Counted from the first letter of the stretch, positions 8,067 to 17,874 are shown. The stretch is 64,000 nucleotides of DNA from Blattabacterium clevelandi (GCF_003268615.1 NZ_CP029844.1:496001-560000), one strand, 5' to 3'. Notes: generated by a model not told the origin, from the sequence alone. Numbers and translations are program-made.

Positions 8067-9535
8067 TAAGATTTAGCAAAAACTACTCGTTGAGTAGAAG
8101 GTGATCCAGAATAAATACATTTTCCAAGTTTTTTTTCATTTGGAATAGGAATACAACGTATAGTAGCCTCTGTTTCTTTTTGAATTTTTTTTGCTGTACT
8201 AATAGTACCATCCCAATGAGCAAGAATAAAACCCCCTTTATCCTTTATTTTTTTTTTAAAATCTTCATAATGATCTGAAATAATGGTCAATTTTTTTGTT
8301 CTATTTAAAGCTTTTTGATAAATATTTTTTTGTATTTTTTCAAGAAGTTCTGGAATTAATGTTATTATCTTATTCCAAGATATATGTACTTTTTCGTAAG
8401 TATCTCTTCTAAAAACTTCAACTTTTTCCATTTTTATTTCATTTTGTCCAATACTAATCCGTATGGGAATTCCCTTCATTTCGTATTCATGAAATTTCCA
8501 TCCAGGAGTAAAAAGTTCTCTATTATCATATTGTATACTAATTCCTTTATTTTTAAGAATTTTTTGAATTTTTTCAACTATTTCATTTATCTTTCCTAAT
8601 TCTTTTTTATTTTTATATATAGGAATAATAACAGTTTGTATAGGCGCTATTTTTGGAGGTAATATCAACCCATGATCATCTGAATGTAACATTGCTAATC
8701 CACCTATTAATCTAGTAGATACACCCCAAGATGTAGACCATACGTATTCTTTCCCTCCATTTTGATTAGTAAATTTTACATCGAAAACTTTTGAAAAATT
8801 TTGGCCTAAAAAATGTGAAGTTCCAATTTGTAATGCTTTTCCATCTTGCATAAGCGCTTCAATACAATAAGTAGTTTCAGATCCCGAAAATTGATCCATA
8901 TAAGGTTTTATTCCTTTCAAGACAGGAATAGCCATAATATTTTCTGAAAATTGGGTATAAATATTTAATATTTTTTTAGTTTCTTCTATAGCTTCATTTT
9001 TTGTAGAATGAGCAGTATGACCTTCTTGCCATAAAAATTCAGAAGTTCTTAAAAATAAACGAGTATGCATTTCCCATCTAATAGCATTCCCCCATTGATT
9101 AAAAAGAATAGGAAGATCTCTATAAGACTGAATCCAACGTCTGTAAGTTTTCCATACGATACTTTCAGAAGTAGGTCTAATTACTAATTCTTCTTTTAAT
9201 TTAGATTTTGAATCAATTGTTAATTTTTTTTGATTCTTATGTTTTTTAAACTTGTAATGCGTAACTATAGCACATCCTTTCGAAAAATCATCAATATGTT
9301 TTTTTTCTTTTGAAAAGAAAGATTTAGGAATTAATAATGGAAAATAAACATTTTTATGGCCCGATTCTTTAAACATTTTGTCCAATTTTTTTTTCATTAT
9401 TTCCCATATAGAGAATCCATATGGTTTAATAATCATAAAACCACGAACTCCAGAAAATTCTGCTAATTCAGATTTAATGATAATGTCATTATACCATTTG
9501 GAATAATCCTCATTACGTTTAGTTAATTGATGCAT
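8063..9535 (-). CDS. proS: Prolyl-tRNA synthetase (short, archaeal/eukaryotic-like type)
   Basis: This class II synthetase charges tRNA-Pro. At 490 residues it lacks the large editing insertion of E. coli ProRS. The class II motifs are visible: the motif 1 region around MIIKPYGFSIWEIM, motif 2 RPTSESIVW with NQWGNAIRWEM, and motif 3 near GWGVSTRLIGGLAMLHSDDHG. The anticodon-binding domain includes RELFTPGWKFHEYEMKGIPIR, and the C-terminus ends with a small domain typical of this type, with CIYSGSPSTQRVVFAKSY. Start ATG 9535 gives the usual HQLTKRNEDYSKWYNDII opening. Complete. Confidence 0.95.
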   Translation of the reverse strand: MHQLTKRNEDYSKWYNDIIIKSELAEFSGVRGFMIIKPYGFSIWEIMKKKLDKMFKESGHKNVYFPLLIPKSFFSKEKKHIDDFSKGCAIVTHYKFKKHKNQKKLTIDSKSKLKEELVIRPTSESIVWKTYRRWIQSYRDLPILFNQWGNAIRWEMHTRLFLRTSEFLWQEGHTAHSTKNEAIEETKKILNIYTQFSENIMAIPVLKGIKPYMDQFSGSETTYCIEALMQDGKALQIGTSHFLGQNFSKVFDVKFTNQNGGKEYVWSTSWGVSTRLIGGLAMLHSDDHGLILPPKIAPIQTVIIPIYKNKKELGKINEIVEKIQKILKNKGISIQYDNRELFTPGWKFHEYEMKGIPIRISIGQNEIKMEKVEVFRRDTYEKVHISWNKIITLIPELLEKIQKNIYQKALNRTKKLTIISDHYEDFKKKIKDKGGFILAHWDGTISTAKKIQKETEATIRCIPIPNEKKLGKCIYSGSPSTQRVVFAKSY

Positions 9536-9661
9536 ATTGATTTATGAATATTAATTAAAAATCAAAAGGATATGATAAATATAAAAAAATTATTTTATAT
9601 ATACATTTGATTTTATCTCTAAATTAGTAATTAATTAAAAAAATAGATACGTTATATCATC

Positions 9662-9844
9662 ATGGCACATCCTAAAAGAAGACAATCTAAATCCAGAAAA
9701 AATAAAAGAAGAACTCATCTAAAAATAAAGGAACCTTTATTAGTGAAATGTTCTTTAACTAATCAAAAGCATTTATATCATAATGCTTATTGGCATGAAG
9801 AACAACTTTATTACAGAGGAAAAAAAGTATTGAAAAAAAAATAA
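9662..9844 (+). CDS. rpmF: Large ribosomal subunit protein bL32
   Basis: This is a 60-residue basic protein starting MAHPKRRQSKSRKNKRRTH, the conserved bL32 N-terminus (usually MAxPKRR.SKSR...RR). The zinc-type cysteine pairs of some bL32 proteins are reduced to a single Cys, as in zinc-free Bacteroidota forms. It lies first in a co-directional run rpmF-accB-accC, with 42 bp to accB; linkage of rpmF to fatty acid genes is common in bacteria. Confidence 0.95.
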   Translation: MAHPKRRQSKSRKNKRRTHLKIKEPLLVKCSLTNQKHLYHNAYWHEEQLYYRGKKVLKKK

Positions 9845-9886
9845 TCCATATTCATTTAATTATATTTATATAGATAGAAAAACTGA

Positions 9887-10366
9887 ATGGATTACAAAAA
9901 TATTAAATCGCTTATTCAATTTATTTCTAAATCTGATATTTATGAAATAATGATTAAAATAGGAGAAACAAAAATTCATATTAAAAATAAAATATTTAGA
10001 AAAAAGAAAAAAAATACATTGAATCCTATTTTTACAAATAATTATAGAAGAAGATATTCCCATATTTCTGATTTTTCCGATAAGTTTTCTAAATTAGAAG
10101 AAAAAGATCTTGAAAAAGATCGTTATTTTACCATTAAATCTCCTATGATTGGAACTTTTTATCGTAGACCACATCCAGATAAAGATCCTTTTGTTAATAT
10201 TGGAGATAAAATCAAAATTGGGGAAAAAGTTTGTGTAATAGAAGCCATGAAGTTATTTAATGATATAGAATCTGAAGTAGATGGAAAAATTGTTAAAATT
10301 CTTGTAGAAGATGCTACTCCAGTTGATTATGATCAACCTTTATTTATTTTAGATCCTGATTATTAG
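9887..10366 (+). CDS. accB: Acetyl-CoA carboxylase biotin carboxyl carrier protein
   Basis: It carries biotin between the carboxylase and carboxyltransferase of acetyl-CoA carboxylase, the first step of fatty acid synthesis. The N-terminal helix MDYKNIKSLIQFISKSD matches BCCP. After a Lys/Arg-rich linker (38-75) comes the biotinyl domain, from IKSPMIGTFYRRPHPD to the C-terminus, with the modified Lys122 in VIEAMKLFN. Length 159 is typical. The linker is basic rather than Pro/Ala-rich, as expected from A+T bias. accC starts 22 bp downstream. Confidence 0.96.
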   Translation: MDYKNIKSLIQFISKSDIYEIMIKIGETKIHIKNKIFRKKKKNTLNPIFTNNYRRRYSHISDFSDKFSKLEEKDLEKDRYFTIKSPMIGTFYRRPHPDKDPFVNIGDKIKIGEKVCVIEAMKLFNDIESEVDGKIVKILVEDATPVDYDQPLFILDPDY

Positions 10367-10388
10367 TTTTTATAACTCCAATAAATAT

Positions 10389-11759
10389 ATGTTCAAAAAA
10401 ATATTAATTGCTAATCGTGGTGAAATTGCCTTACGGATTATACGAACCGTTAAAGAAATGGGAATAAAAACAGTAGCTGTTTATTCTACTGCAGATAAAT
10501 ATAGTCTTCATGTTTATTTCGCTGATGAAGCTGTATGTATTGGTCCTCCTTATTCTTATCAATCTTATCTAAATGTTCCAAATTTAATATCTGCTGCTGA
10601 AATTACTAATGCAGATGCTATTCATCCTGGATATGGATTTTTATCCGAAAGTGCCTATTTTTCATCTATGTGTAGAAAACATAAAATTAAATTTATAGGT
10701 CCTCTTCCAAATCAAATAATTCAGATGGGGAATAAAATATCAGCTAAAAAAACTATGAAAAATGCTGGAATTCCGTGTTTACCTGGATCTGATTGTTGTG
10801 TTGAATCTTCTTATAAGGAAGTAGAAAAAATAGCAGAAAAAATAGGATATCCTATTATTATTAAAGCAGTTTATGGAGGTGGAGGGAAAGGAATACGATC
10901 GGTTTTGGATAAAAAAGAATTAAAAAAATCTTGGGAAGAAGCAAAAAAAGAAGCTTTAGCATGTTTTGGAAAAACAGATATGTATATAGAAAAATTCATT
11001 ATAGATCCAAGACATATAGAAATACAAATAATTAGCGATCGATATGGAAAATCCTGTCATTTATCCGAAAGAGATTGTTCAATTCAACGAAGAAACCAAA
11101 AATTGGTCGAAGAGGCCCCATCTCCATTTTTAACCATTGCTTTGAGAAAAAAAATGGGTGAAGAAGCTGTAAAAGCTGCTGAGTTTATTCATTATGAAGG
11201 TATAGGAACTATAGAATTTTTAGTAGATAAAAATAAGAATTTTTACTTTATGGAAATGAATCCCAGAATTCAAGTAGAACATACTATAACCGAAGAAATA
11301 ACCGGTTTAGATCTTGTACAAGAACAAATTTTTTTAGCTGATGGAAAAAAAATTTCTGGAAAAAATTATTATCCAAAAATGTATTCAATAGAATGTAGAA
11401 TTAATGCAGAAGAACCTTATCAAAACTTTCGTCCTGTTCCTGGAAAAATTATTCAAATCCATTTCCCAGGAGGGAAAGGAGTACGTATTGATACGCATAT
11501 TTATGCTGGATATAGAGTCCCACATCATTATGATTCTATGATTGCAAAAATTATCACCACTGCAAAAAGTAGAAAAGAAACTATTGAAAAAATGCGTCGT
11601 TCCTTAGAAGAATTTTTAATAGAAGGAATTCGTACTACCATTCCCTTTCATAGACAGCTTATGCAAAATAATGATTTTTTAAAAGGAAATTATCATACAA
11701 ATTTTTTAACCCAATTTCACTTAGATTCTAAATTTGATAATGATCATTCAAATTGTTGA
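10389..11759 (+). CDS. accC: Acetyl-CoA carboxylase biotin carboxylase subunit
   Basis: This is the ATP-grasp enzyme that carboxylates the biotin of AccB with bicarbonate. It opens FKKILIANRGEIALRIIRT, then HPGYGFLSE, the Gly-rich ATP loop KAVYGGGGKGIR, HIEIQIISD, and the catalytic FMEMNPRIQVEHTITEEITG. The C-terminal biotin-carboxylase domain includes ECRINAEEPYQNF and YDSMIAKIIT. Length 456 equals the family norm. The last 32 bp overlap the convergent prfA 3' end, so each C-terminus is encoded antisense to the other. accA/accD are not in the window. Confidence 0.97.
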   Translation: MFKKILIANRGEIALRIIRTVKEMGIKTVAVYSTADKYSLHVYFADEAVCIGPPYSYQSYLNVPNLISAAEITNADAIHPGYGFLSESAYFSSMCRKHKIKFIGPLPNQIIQMGNKISAKKTMKNAGIPCLPGSDCCVESSYKEVEKIAEKIGYPIIIKAVYGGGGKGIRSVLDKKELKKSWEEAKKEALACFGKTDMYIEKFIIDPRHIEIQIISDRYGKSCHLSERDCSIQRRNQKLVEEAPSPFLTIALRKKMGEEAVKAAEFIHYEGIGTIEFLVDKNKNFYFMEMNPRIQVEHTITEEITGLDLVQEQIFLADGKKISGKNYYPKMYSIECRINAEEPYQNFRPVPGKIIQIHFPGGKGVRIDTHIYAGYRVPHHYDSMIAKIITTAKSRKETIEKMRRSLEEFLIEGIRTTIPFHRQLMQNNDFLKGNYHTNFLTQFHLDSKFDNDHSNC

Positions 11760-12852
11760 TTTGTTTTTTTTCAAAAAATTTTAAAAAATCAATCATTTCT
11801 TGAATATTTCCATTCATAAATCCTGTAAGATCATGGATAGATTTATGAATTCTATGATCTGTTACTCTTTTTTTAGGATAATTATAGGTACGTATTTTGA
11901 CAGATCGATCTCCTGTAGAGACTAAAGATTTTCTTTTTATAGATCTTTCTTTAGATTGTTTTTCCATTTCCTTTTGATAAAGACGTGATCGTAAAACGTT
12001 CATAGCTTTTTCAAAATTTTTATGTTGAGAGCGTTCTTCTTGACATTCTACCGTAATTTTACTTGGCAAATGAGTTAACCGTACAGCGGATTCTGTTTTA
12101 TTTACATGTTGCCCTCCAGAACCACTAGATCGAAATGTATCTTTTTTTATATCAGATAAATGTATGTTCATCTCTATATCTTTTATTTCAGGAAGTACAG
12201 CAACTGTAATAGCCGATGTATGGATTCTGCCTTGAGATTCAGTCTTTGGAATTCTTTGAACTCTATGTACTCCAGATTCAAATTTTAAGTTTCCATAAAC
12301 TCCTCCTTTTATATTATTTCCACTTACATTTAAAATTATTTCTTTGTATCCTTTAATTCCTCCTTTTTGAATATTTATAATTTCATATTTACAATCTACT
12401 TGTTTAAAGTACATTATATACATTCTTAATATATCTTCTACGAAAAGACATGCTTCATCTCCTCCTGTTCCAGAACGTAATTCTACAATAGCATTTCTAT
12501 AGTCATCATTGTTTTCTTCTGTATTTATATTAGAAAATAGAATATTATATGATTTTTTTTCAATAGAATATAAATCTTCTAAAATTTTATTTTTTTCTAA
12601 AGAAGCTATTTCCTTCATTTCAGGATCAGAATCATTTTTTAAAATATCATTGGCTTCTTGAAGAGAGGATAATTTTTTTTTGTATTTTTCATAAATATCC
12701 ATTATATTTTTCAATATTCGATATTTTTTTAAGTATATTTTATATTTTTTTTGATTTTTATATATAATTTTAGGATCTAAAATAGAATTTGATATTTTTT
12801 GAAATTCTTTTTCAATTACTTCAAATTTATTAATCAACGAATTTTTTTTCAT
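11728..12852 (-). CDS. prfA: Peptide chain release factor 1
   Basis: It ends translation at UAA and UAG. The peptidyl-tRNA hydrolysis motif GGQ is at residues 246-248 (SSGSGGQHVNKTESAVRLTH). The codon-recognition tripeptide is PKT in VQRIPKTESQGRIHTSA (about 202-204), a PxT form as in RF1 and not the SPF of RF2. The N-terminal domain is Lys-rich and coiled (1-105). Length 374 is slightly above E. coli RF1 because of the N-terminal region. The 3' end overlaps convergent accC by 32 bp. Confidence 0.95.
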   Translation of the reverse strand: MKKNSLINKFEVIEKEFQKISNSILDPKIIYKNQKKYKIYLKKYRILKNIMDIYEKYKKKLSSLQEANDILKNDSDPEMKEIASLEKNKILEDLYSIEKKSYNILFSNINTEENNDDYRNAIVELRSGTGGDEACLFVEDILRMYIMYFKQVDCKYEIINIQKGGIKGYKEIILNVSGNNIKGGVYGNLKFESGVHRVQRIPKTESQGRIHTSAITVAVLPEIKDIEMNIHLSDIKKDTFRSSGSGGQHVNKTESAVRLTHLPSKITVECQEERSQHKNFEKAMNVLRSRLYQKEMEKQSKERSIKRKSLVSTGDRSVKIRTYNYPKKRVTDHRIHKSIHDLTGFMNGNIQEMIDFLKFFEKKQINNLNDHYQI

Positions 12853-12934
12853 TATTTTTTTTCGTTAAGTAAAAAAAAATATTTTATATATTTATATTTT
12901 GATGTTTATTTGTTCCATTACCAATGTTTATTTA

Positions 12935-13351
12935 TTATCGTATTCTATTCATAGAACGAATTAATTCTATATCTTTTTTTATTTTTTGATTAGAAAGATA
13001 TAAAAATAATATTGTTAATAATCTAAGAATAGATAGTATAAGTATAAGAATAATAATATTTTTTTTGATTAAAAAATATTTATAATAATACGAAAAAAAC
13101 AGAATGTATATTAAAGTAGCACTATTTATAAGTATATTTAAACAATTACAAAAAATTTGAATTTCTTTTTTTTTAAAAAACAGAAGACTTACAATAGATA
13201 AAATCAAAGTTATAATTAAAAAAATTAAAAATATTTTATCTAGAAAAAAGTAATTTTTTATTTCTTTTTGTTGATAAGAATAAACGTATAAAGAAATAGA
13301 GGAAATGAATATAGATAGAAATAAATAAAAAGTTTGTATTCGGTATAACAT
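12935..13351 (-). CDS. DUF4293 family membrane protein
   Basis: This is a 138-residue protein with four predicted membrane segments (roughly 5-25, 38-60, 70-92, 96-118) and a charged C-terminal tail ending SMNRIR. The opening MLYRIQTFYLFLSIF and the tail match the DUF4293 family as I remember it; the family is found in Bacteroidota and usually lies next to rho, as here (divergent, 132 bp apart). Function is unknown. Its retention in a reduced genome suggests usefulness. Family assignment is from pattern memory and context. Confidence 0.75.
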   Translation of the reverse strand: MLYRIQTFYLFLSIFISSISLYVYSYQQKEIKNYFFLDKIFLIFLIITLILSIVSLLFFKKKEIQIFCNCLNILINSATLIYILFFSYYYKYFLIKKNIIILILILSILRLLTILFLYLSNQKIKKDIELIRSMNRIR

Positions 13352-13483
13352 AAGATTAAAAAAATATTTTATAATTTTTTAGATTAAAATTCAAATTAAT
13401 TTGTATAATTGCATTTATAGTTAGTAAAGATACTATCTTAAAAGCCAAGATTGGAATATAAAATCTAACCCAATGACTTTATT

Positions 13484-15034
13484 ATGTATTATGATATTAC
13501 TGAATTAAAAAGTAAAAAACTTTTTGAATTACAGGAGATTGCTCGTTCTTCAGGATTAAAAAAATGTACACAATTACGAAAAAACGAACTCCTAGAAAAA
13601 ATAATTTCCATTTTCAATAAAAAAAAATATCCTCAAATGTCTTCTTCAAAGATAGAAAATTCTTTATTAAAAAAAGGATTTAAAATTCAAAAAAAAACAG
13701 AATCCAAGATTCTAAATATTAATGAAAAAAAGAAATTTTTTTCTAAGGAAAATTTAAAGAAATCTTCTAAAATTCAAGAAGAAACTGGAAAATATCAAAA
13801 AAAATATTTTCCAAGTTGGAAAAAAATTGATAGATCGGAATTTAAAAATCCTATTAGTCTAGATAGTGGATGTTCACAACAAAAAACATCCAATAAATAT
13901 CGTTCTCCTGAATATGAATTTGAGGGTATTATAATTAGTGAAGGAGTTCTAGATATAATGCAAGAAAACTATGGTTTTTTAAGGTCTTCTGATTTTAATT
14001 ATTTATCATCTCCTGATGATATTTACGTTTCTCAATCTCAAATTAGACTTTTTGGAATGAAAACAGGAGACACGATAAGAGGAGAGGTTCGTCCTCCTAA
14101 AGAGGGAGAAAAATATTTTCCTTTAATTAAAATTATCGAAATTAATGGAAGACATCCTTCTTTTGTAAGAGAAAGAGATTCTTTTGAACATTTAACTCCA
14201 CTTTTTCCAAATGAAAAATTTAAACTAGCTGAAAAAAATGCGACTCTTTCTACAAGAATAGTAGATCTTTTCACCCCAATAGGAAAAGGACAAAGAGGAA
14301 TGATTGTAGCTCCTCCAAAAACAGGAAAAACTACTTTATTAAAAGAAATTGCTAATGCAATTGCTGCTAATCATCCTGAGGTTTATCTAATTATTTTACT
14401 TATTGATGAAAGACCAGAGGAAGTTACAGATATGCAACGAAATGTTAAAGGAGAAGTCATCGCTTCTACTTTTGATGAACCAGCAGAAAGACATGTAAAA
14501 GTAGCTAATATTGTATTACAAAAAGCTAAAAGAATGGTAGAATGTTCTCATGATGTTGTGATATTATTAGATTCTATCACCCGTTTAGCACGTGCATATA
14601 ATACTGTTTCTCCTGCTTCTGGAAAAGTTTTATCAGGAGGAGTAGATGCTAATGCCTTGCATAGACCAAAAAGGTTTTTTGGAGCGGCTAGAAATATAGA
14701 AGATGGAGGGTCTTTATCAATAATTGCTACCGCTATGATCGATACAGGATCAAAAATGGATGAAGTTATTTTTGAAGAATTTAAAGGAACCGGAAATAAA
14801 GAACTTCAATTAGATAGAAAAATTTCTAATAAACGAATTTATCCAGCTATTGATCTTGTTTCATCTAGCACAAGAAAGGATGATCTATTGTTAGACACAA
14901 ATACGTTGCAAAGAATGTGGATTTTACGAAAACATCTTTCCGATATGAATCCAGTAGAAGCCATGGAATTTTTAAGATCACGTATGTCTAGAACTAAAAA
15001 TAATGAAGAATTTTTAATATCAATGAATGGATGA
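13484..15034 (+). CDS. rho: Transcription termination factor Rho
   Basis: This hexameric RNA helicase ends transcription. The N-terminal Rho_N helix bundle ([17 protein letters not shown]) is followed by a Lys-rich linker of about 100 residues, then the RNA-binding OSB fold ([21 protein letters not shown] ... [12 protein letters not shown]). The RecA-like ATPase has Walker [12 protein letters not shown] (near 273-283), [18 protein letters not shown], Walker [17 protein letters not shown] and the Q/R loops. The extended linker makes it 516 residues, a Bacteroidota trait. Few hairpin terminators are visible in the window, consistent with dependence on Rho. Confidence 0.96.
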   Translation: MYYDITELKSKKLFELQEIARSSGLKKCTQLRKNELLEKIISIFNKKKYPQMSSSKIENSLLKKGFKIQKKTESKILNINEKKKFFSKENLKKSSKIQEETGKYQKKYFPSWKKIDRSEFKNPISLDSGCSQQKTSNKYRSPEYEFEGIIISEGVLDIMQENYGFLRSSDFNYLSSPDDIYVSQSQIRLFGMKTGDTIRGEVRPPKEGEKYFPLIKIIEINGRHPSFVRERDSFEHLTPLFPNEKFKLAEKNATLSTRIVDLFTPIGKGQRGMIVAPPKTGKTTLLKEIANAIAANHPEVYLIILLIDERPEEVTDMQRNVKGEVIASTFDEPAERHVKVANIVLQKAKRMVECSHDVVILLDSITRLARAYNTVSPASGKVLSGGVDANALHRPKRFFGAARNIEDGGSLSIIATAMIDTGSKMDEVIFEEFKGTGNKELQLDRKISNKRIYPAIDLVSSSTRKDDLLLDTNTLQRMWILRKHLSDMNPVEAMEFLRSRMSRTKNNEEFLISMNG

Positions 15035-15093
15035 TCAAAATTTTTTATTAATACTTGATTTTGTGAATGAAAAATATTATATTATAAAAGTAG

Positions 15094-15166
<73 letters not shown>

Positions 15167-15209
15167 TTTTTTTTAACTTCATAAAATTCTTAATATACTT
15201 TTATTTTTT

Positions 15210-16379
15210 ATGGTATTCTATTATTGTTTGGGAATTTTATGTTCTTTTATTTTTTTTATATTTATCTATTTTTTTAGGAAATTAGAATTTTTTTTGATAG
15301 AAAAGTTAAAAGATCATCGAAATGAAATACAAAAAATATTTCAATATGATAGAATTGAATTTGAAAATTATTTAAAAGAGATTAAGAATGAAATGATACA
15401 ATCTATAATTGATTTTCAAAATTCTATTGATGGAAGAATTCATTTTTATATTGAAAATCAATCTAATAAATTAAATTTTATTCATTTAGAACAAGAAAAA
15501 TTAGTTAGAATAACAGAGAAAAAATTAGAAGAAATCAAAGAAAATGTGAATGAAAAACTTCAAAAATCTTTGAATTTACATTTGGGTAAATCTTTTGAAA
15601 TCATTGGGAATCATTTGTCTTTTTTACAGGAACGGTTGGGAGATATGAAGAATCTTGCACAGGATGTAAATGTTTTGAAAAGGACTTTAAATCATGTCAA
15701 AATATGTGGAAGTTTTAGTGAAATGCAACTATCTATGCTTTTGCAACAGATTTTATCACCAGAACAATATGCTTGTAACGTAGTTACTAAATCTAGTACA
15801 AATTTTGTAGTGGAATTTGCTATTAAGCTTCCAGGACTTGGAGATGGAAATATTATATGGTTACCGATTGATGTAAAATTTCCAAAAGAAACTTATGAAA
15901 AAGTGCAAATTGCTTATAATTTAGGAGAAAGAAAAAATATAGAAATAGCTAAAAAAAATATGGTATCTGTTCTTAAAAAAATGGCTAAGGACATTAATGA
16001 TAAATATATAGATCCTCCACATACTACTGATTTTGCTATTCTTTTTTTGCCATTTGAAGGAATATATGCTGAAATCGTAAAAAATTCAAGCTTATTAGAA
16101 GAATTACAAAGAAAATATAAAATTGTAATTACAGGACCTTCTACATTGGCTGCTATGTTAAATAGTTTACAGATTGGGTTTCGGACTTTATCTATTCAAA
16201 AAAAAAGTTCCGAAGTATGGAAAGTTTTAGAAACTGTAAAAAAAGAATTTATAAAATTTGGATCATTGCTTCATCAAGCACAAGATAAATTACAAGAAGC
16301 TTCGAAAAATATAGATAAAGTAATGGGTGTTAGGAAAAATTTAATTGAAAAAAAATTAAGAGATATAGATAATTATTAG
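15210..16379 (+). CDS. rmuC: DNA recombination protein RmuC homologue
   Basis: This is a RmuC-family protein, thought to limit DNA inversions and related to restriction-type nucleases; its biochemical action is not settled. An N-terminal membrane anchor (about 1-25: VFYYCLGILCSFIFFIFIYF) precedes a long coiled coil (30-150). The RmuC domain has GSFSEMQLSMLLQQIL, LPIDVKFPKETYEKV (with the conserved Asp-x-Lys), FAILFLPFEGIYAE, ITGPSTLAAMLNSLQIGFR and VWKVLETVKKEF. Length 389 is within range. The stop codon abuts the convergent tRNA-Ser. Confidence 0.92.
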   Translation: MVFYYCLGILCSFIFFIFIYFFRKLEFFLIEKLKDHRNEIQKIFQYDRIEFENYLKEIKNEMIQSIIDFQNSIDGRIHFYIENQSNKLNFIHLEQEKLVRITEKKLEEIKENVNEKLQKSLNLHLGKSFEIIGNHLSFLQERLGDMKNLAQDVNVLKRTLNHVKICGSFSEMQLSMLLQQILSPEQYACNVVTKSSTNFVVEFAIKLPGLGDGNIIWLPIDVKFPKETYEKVQIAYNLGERKNIEIAKKNMVSVLKKMAKDINDKYIDPPHTTDFAILFLPFEGIYAEIVKNSSLLEELQRKYKIVITGPSTLAAMLNSLQIGFRTLSIQKKSSEVWKVLETVKKEFIKFGSLLHQAQDKLQEASKNIDKVMGVRKNLIEKKLRDIDNY

Positions 16380-16465
16380 CGGAGAGAAAGGGATTCGAAC
16401 CCTTGACACTTTTTTTGTGAACACGCTTTCCAGGCGTGCGCCTTAATCCTCTCGGCCATCTCTCC
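16380..16465 (-). tRNA. tRNA-Ser (anticodon GGA)
   Basis: The reverse strand gives acceptor GGAGAGA/TCTCTCC with discriminator G (a serine identity base). Then come D-arm TGGCCGAGAGG, anticodon arm CACGC-CTGGAAA-GCGTG with anticodon GGA, a long variable arm (TTCACAAAAAAAGTG) and T-arm AAGGG-TTCGAAT-CCCTT. CCA is not encoded. It sits 10 bases downstream of the RNase P RNA on the same strand, and its 3' end touches the rmuC stop codon. Confidence 0.95.
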
Positions 16466-16474
16466 TAATCCAAT

Positions 16475-16790
16475 AAAAGTAAGACTATAAGCCGGATTCT
16501 GTTTTTATACCTATCATTTATCTAGGATAGTAGTTACCTATTATCTCAATCTGCCTACCCCCCGGTATCAACCGAGTCAGTTTTCCGGTATATATGGCAT
16601 TTCACCGTACAGAGTTTACATGATTTCACTACAGCTTATATTTTATATTTATTATCATATATTTTCTGTACTTTCTTTCTGTTGCACTATTCCTCACCTT
16701 ACGGTGGATGGATGTTATCCATTGTACTGCTCTATGGTGTCCGGACTTTCCTCATTATTTTTTAATAATGTGATAGGACGTCTTACTTTT
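16475..16790 (-). ncRNA. rnpB: RNase P RNA (class A)
   Basis: This is the catalytic RNA of RNase P, which trims tRNA 5' leaders. On the reverse strand the 5' core GAGGAAAGTCCGGACACC is present (complement of about 16735-16752) and the 3' core ends with ACAGAATCCGGCTTATAGTC (complement of about 16484-16503). The two ends close in a P1 helix formed by 16475-16485 with 16780-16790. The GGTGGATGG...CCATTG and CCGGTATCAACCGAG (plus-strand) segments are other paired regions. It begins at the yebC stop codon and is followed by tRNA-Ser, suggesting one transcript yebC-rnpB-tRNA. End points are good to a few bases. Confidence 0.95.
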
Positions 16791-17505
16791 ATTTTATTAC
16801 CATATTGGAGTAAATATTTTTTATATTTTCATTTTCTTTAAGTTCTTCAATAAAAGTGGATATTTTTTTTCCATTTTCTTTTGAAAGAGATTTAGGATGT
16901 TTAGCAATTCTTTTTATTATAGATTTATGAAAAATTTTTAATTTTTCATAATTATTTTTCATAAAACCAAAATATTTAAAATCTGTATATATATACATTT
17001 TTTTTTCATCCTTTCTAATCTCCTTTGCTCCAAAATCTATGGACATCAGTTCAAAATTATCCATTGAGAAAGGAATATCTTTTTTTTTTATAGAAAAAAA
17101 ACCTATACGATTAAATAAATGAGTCAACGTCCCCTTATGAAATAATCTTCCTCCATTTTTATTAAAAAAAATTTTTATATTGGAAGTAGTTCTAATACTA
17201 TTATCCGTCATGCATTCTATAATCAAACTAATTCCTTGTATTTGTCCCTCTAAATTTAAATTTTTGTAATTATTTTTATTATTTTGTAAAGCTTTTTGTA
17301 TAGTTCTTTCTATAGTTATTTTGGGTATATTCAATGATTTTGCATTGATAATAGCTTTTTTTAAACGAAAAGAATTATTATTTGATCCTGATTCTCTGAC
17401 AGAAATATAAATTTCTTTAATAATTTTAGAGAATTTTTTAGATTTTATAAAATCTTGATGAGATTTTCTATGTTGGATATTTGTCCACTTGCTATGTCCT
17501 GACAT
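16789..17505 (-). CDS. yebC: YebC/PmpR family protein (TACO1 family)
   Basis: The N-terminus MSGHSKWTNIQHRKSHQDFIK is the YebC signature (usually MAGHSKWANIKHRK). Then come RESGSNNNSFRLKKAI and ALNIPKITIERTIQKAL-like segments, then GISLIIECMTDNSIRTTSNIKIFFNKNGG. The family was annotated as transcriptional regulator; recent work on the family implicates it in translation through difficult (proline-rich) stretches. Length 238 is normal. Its TAA stop (complement of 16789-16791) overlaps the 5' end of the RNase P RNA. The spacer to rpmB (123 bp) must hold two divergent promoters. Confidence 0.94.
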   Translation of the reverse strand: MSGHSKWTNIQHRKSHQDFIKSKKFSKIIKEIYISVRESGSNNNSFRLKKAIINAKSLNIPKITIERTIQKALQNNKNNYKNLNLEGQIQGISLIIECMTDNSIRTTSNIKIFFNKNGGRLFHKGTLTHLFNRIGFFSIKKKDIPFSMDNFELMSIDFGAKEIRKDEKKMYIYTDFKYFGFMKNNYEKLKIFHKSIIKRIAKHPKSLSKENGKKISTFIEELKENENIKNIYSNMVIK

Positions 17506-17628
17506 GGAAATTTTTATAATTATTTATAAAGTTATTTTGAATAGACAGATTTTTTTTATCTATCTTCGCTAAAAGATCACTAACTACAAATAAAAAATTG
17601 GAAAAGCAATTTAGTAAAAAAAATAATT

Positions 17629-17874
17629 ATGTCAAAAGTTTGTGAACTTACAGGAAAAAAAGCAATGATAGGGAATCGAGTTTCTCATGCTAATAATAAA
17701 AATAAACGTCGTTTCAATATAAATTTATGCAAAAAACGTTTTTTTTTAACAAAAGAAAAAAAATGGATTACTTTAAAAATTTGTACTTCTGTTATTAAAT
17801 TGATTAATAAAATTGGAATTGAAAATACATTAAAACGTTTTAAATATAAATATTATGGGAAAGAAAGGAAATAG
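17629..17874 (+). CDS. rpmB: Large ribosomal subunit protein bL28
   Basis: This is an 81-residue ribosomal protein: [33 protein letters not shown] is the bL28 N-terminus (CELTGKK...GNxVSHANNKTKRRF). The C-terminus is Lys-rich. Gene order rpmB-rpmG-DUF4295-ftsY is characteristic of Bacteroidota. The last 20 bases overlap the rpmG reading frame. Confidence 0.96.
   Translation: MSKVCELTGKKAMIGNRVSHANNKNKRRFNINLCKKRFFLTKEKKWITLKICTSVIKLINKIGIENTLKRFKYKYYGKERK

Noticed and set aside
16620-16841. 73-aa plus-strand open frame
   Set aside because: It lies antisense to RNase P RNA and the yebC 3' end; no family features.
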